Assembly (NCBI GenBank): GCA_945876305.1
Contig: CAMCOB010000008.1
Location: 1 to 23,828, forward strand
Direction of reading: 5' to 3'
From: Bifidobacterium breve
GTDB lineage: Bacteria > Actinomycetota > Thermoleophilia > Miltoncostaeales > Miltoncostaeaceae
Length of the DNA stretch: 23,828 nt
Positions 23,487-23,828 of this stretch are shown piece by piece. The position numbers and the translations under genes were made by a program. Positions within the stretch are counted from its first letter, which is position 1; every line of letters begins with the position of its first letter. The notes below the pieces were generated by a model, which saw only the letters and a program-made list of their open reading frames with translations, did not search any database and was not told the origin of the DNA.

Positions 23487-23828
23487 CTACATCCGATCGG
23501 GGGCCTCCACGCCGATGAGATCGAGGCCCACGGCGACAACCGTGCGGGTGGCGCGCAGCAGGTCAAGGCGAAAGGCCACGATCTCGGGGGCCTCCCCCAC
23601 CACGCGGCACCGGTGGTAGAAGGCGTGGAAGTCGCGGGAAAGATCCGTGAGGTACGCAGCCACGCGATGCGGGGAGCGACGCGCCTCGGCCTCGGCCACA
23701 GCATCGGGCCAGCCGCACAGGGTGAGCAGCAGCGCGCGCTCCGACGGGTCGAGGTCCGCCGGCGGCCCAGCATCAGCCGGTGCCACTGGATCCTGGGCAA
23801 GGATGCCGGCAATGCGTGCGTGGGCGTA
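23487..23828 (-). CDS. argS: arginyl-tRNA synthetase, C-terminal fragment (runs off the window)
   Basis: The last 113 residues of the gene are present; the start and catalytic domain lie beyond 23828. The sequence begins YAHARIAGIL and contains AAYLTDLSRDFHAFYHRCRV and LDLLRATRTVVAVGLDLIGV. This is the C-terminal DALR anticodon-binding domain of ArgRS, normally ending in a G-[VL]-x-[AV]-P-x-x-M tail as here (GVEAPDRM). The enzyme charges tRNA-Arg with arginine in the cytosol. The insert rich in Ala/Pro/Asp just before DPSERALLL is ordinary for high-GC homologues. It is followed at once by tRNA-Gly on the same strand. Confidence 0.93.
   Translation of the reverse strand, partial: YAHARIAGILAQDPVAPADAGPPADLDPSERALLLTLCGWPDAVAEAEARRSPHRVAAYLTDLSRDFHAFYHRCRVVGEAPEIVAFRLDLLRATRTVVAVGLDLIGVEAPDRM

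Overview
The window is a dense, GC-rich chromosomal stretch of an Actinomycetota-like bacterium. The high G+C, strong third-position GC and many GTG starts fit this. So does the frequent arrangement of a TANNNT box 6-9 nt before the start codon with no Shine-Dalgarno sequence (leaderless transcription). My best guess is the class Thermoleophilia, but that rests on overall gene flavour and not on a marker. I see no insertion sequence, prophage, CRISPR array or integrase. It reads as core genome.

Left part (1-6430): a cyclophilin lipoprotein gene is translationally coupled to a fluoroacetate-dehalogenase-type hydrolase. Next come small minus-strand genes, including a MerR-type HTH/coiled-coil protein and a short basic protein, around a 19-bp perfect palindrome of SoxR/MerR-operator type. 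An enolase-superfamily enzyme, a 66-residue helical protein, a six-helix membrane protein, a 90-residue hypothetical and a cysteine-rich protein follow.

Middle (6493-12640, all minus strand): the replicative DNA polymerase dnaE, argG, and a secreted PG-binding/M23 endopeptidase with a hairpin-rich leader.

Cytochrome region (12645-16428, minus): a tightly packed operon ccmE - ccmF - a CcmI-like small membrane protein - an LppM-like lipoprotein. The gene pairs overlap by 1 or 4 bases, apart from a 45-bp gap after ccmF. CcmE carries a Cys where the classical haem-binding His would be. A divergent msrB (TTG start, strong SD) follows.

Lipid region (17025-21341): a FAD-dependent amine-oxidase-like protein is coupled by a 4-base overlap to one polypeptide joining a DUF1365 domain to a cyclopropane-fatty-acid-synthase methyltransferase. 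A divergent membrane acyl desaturase lies next to them. Together they look like a module that desaturates phospholipid acyl chains and then methylates or otherwise modifies them.

Right end (21338-23828): an alpha/beta hydrolase, a secreted glucosaminidase-domain protein with an unrecognised C-terminal domain, tRNA-Gly(CCC), and the 3' end of argS, which runs off the window.
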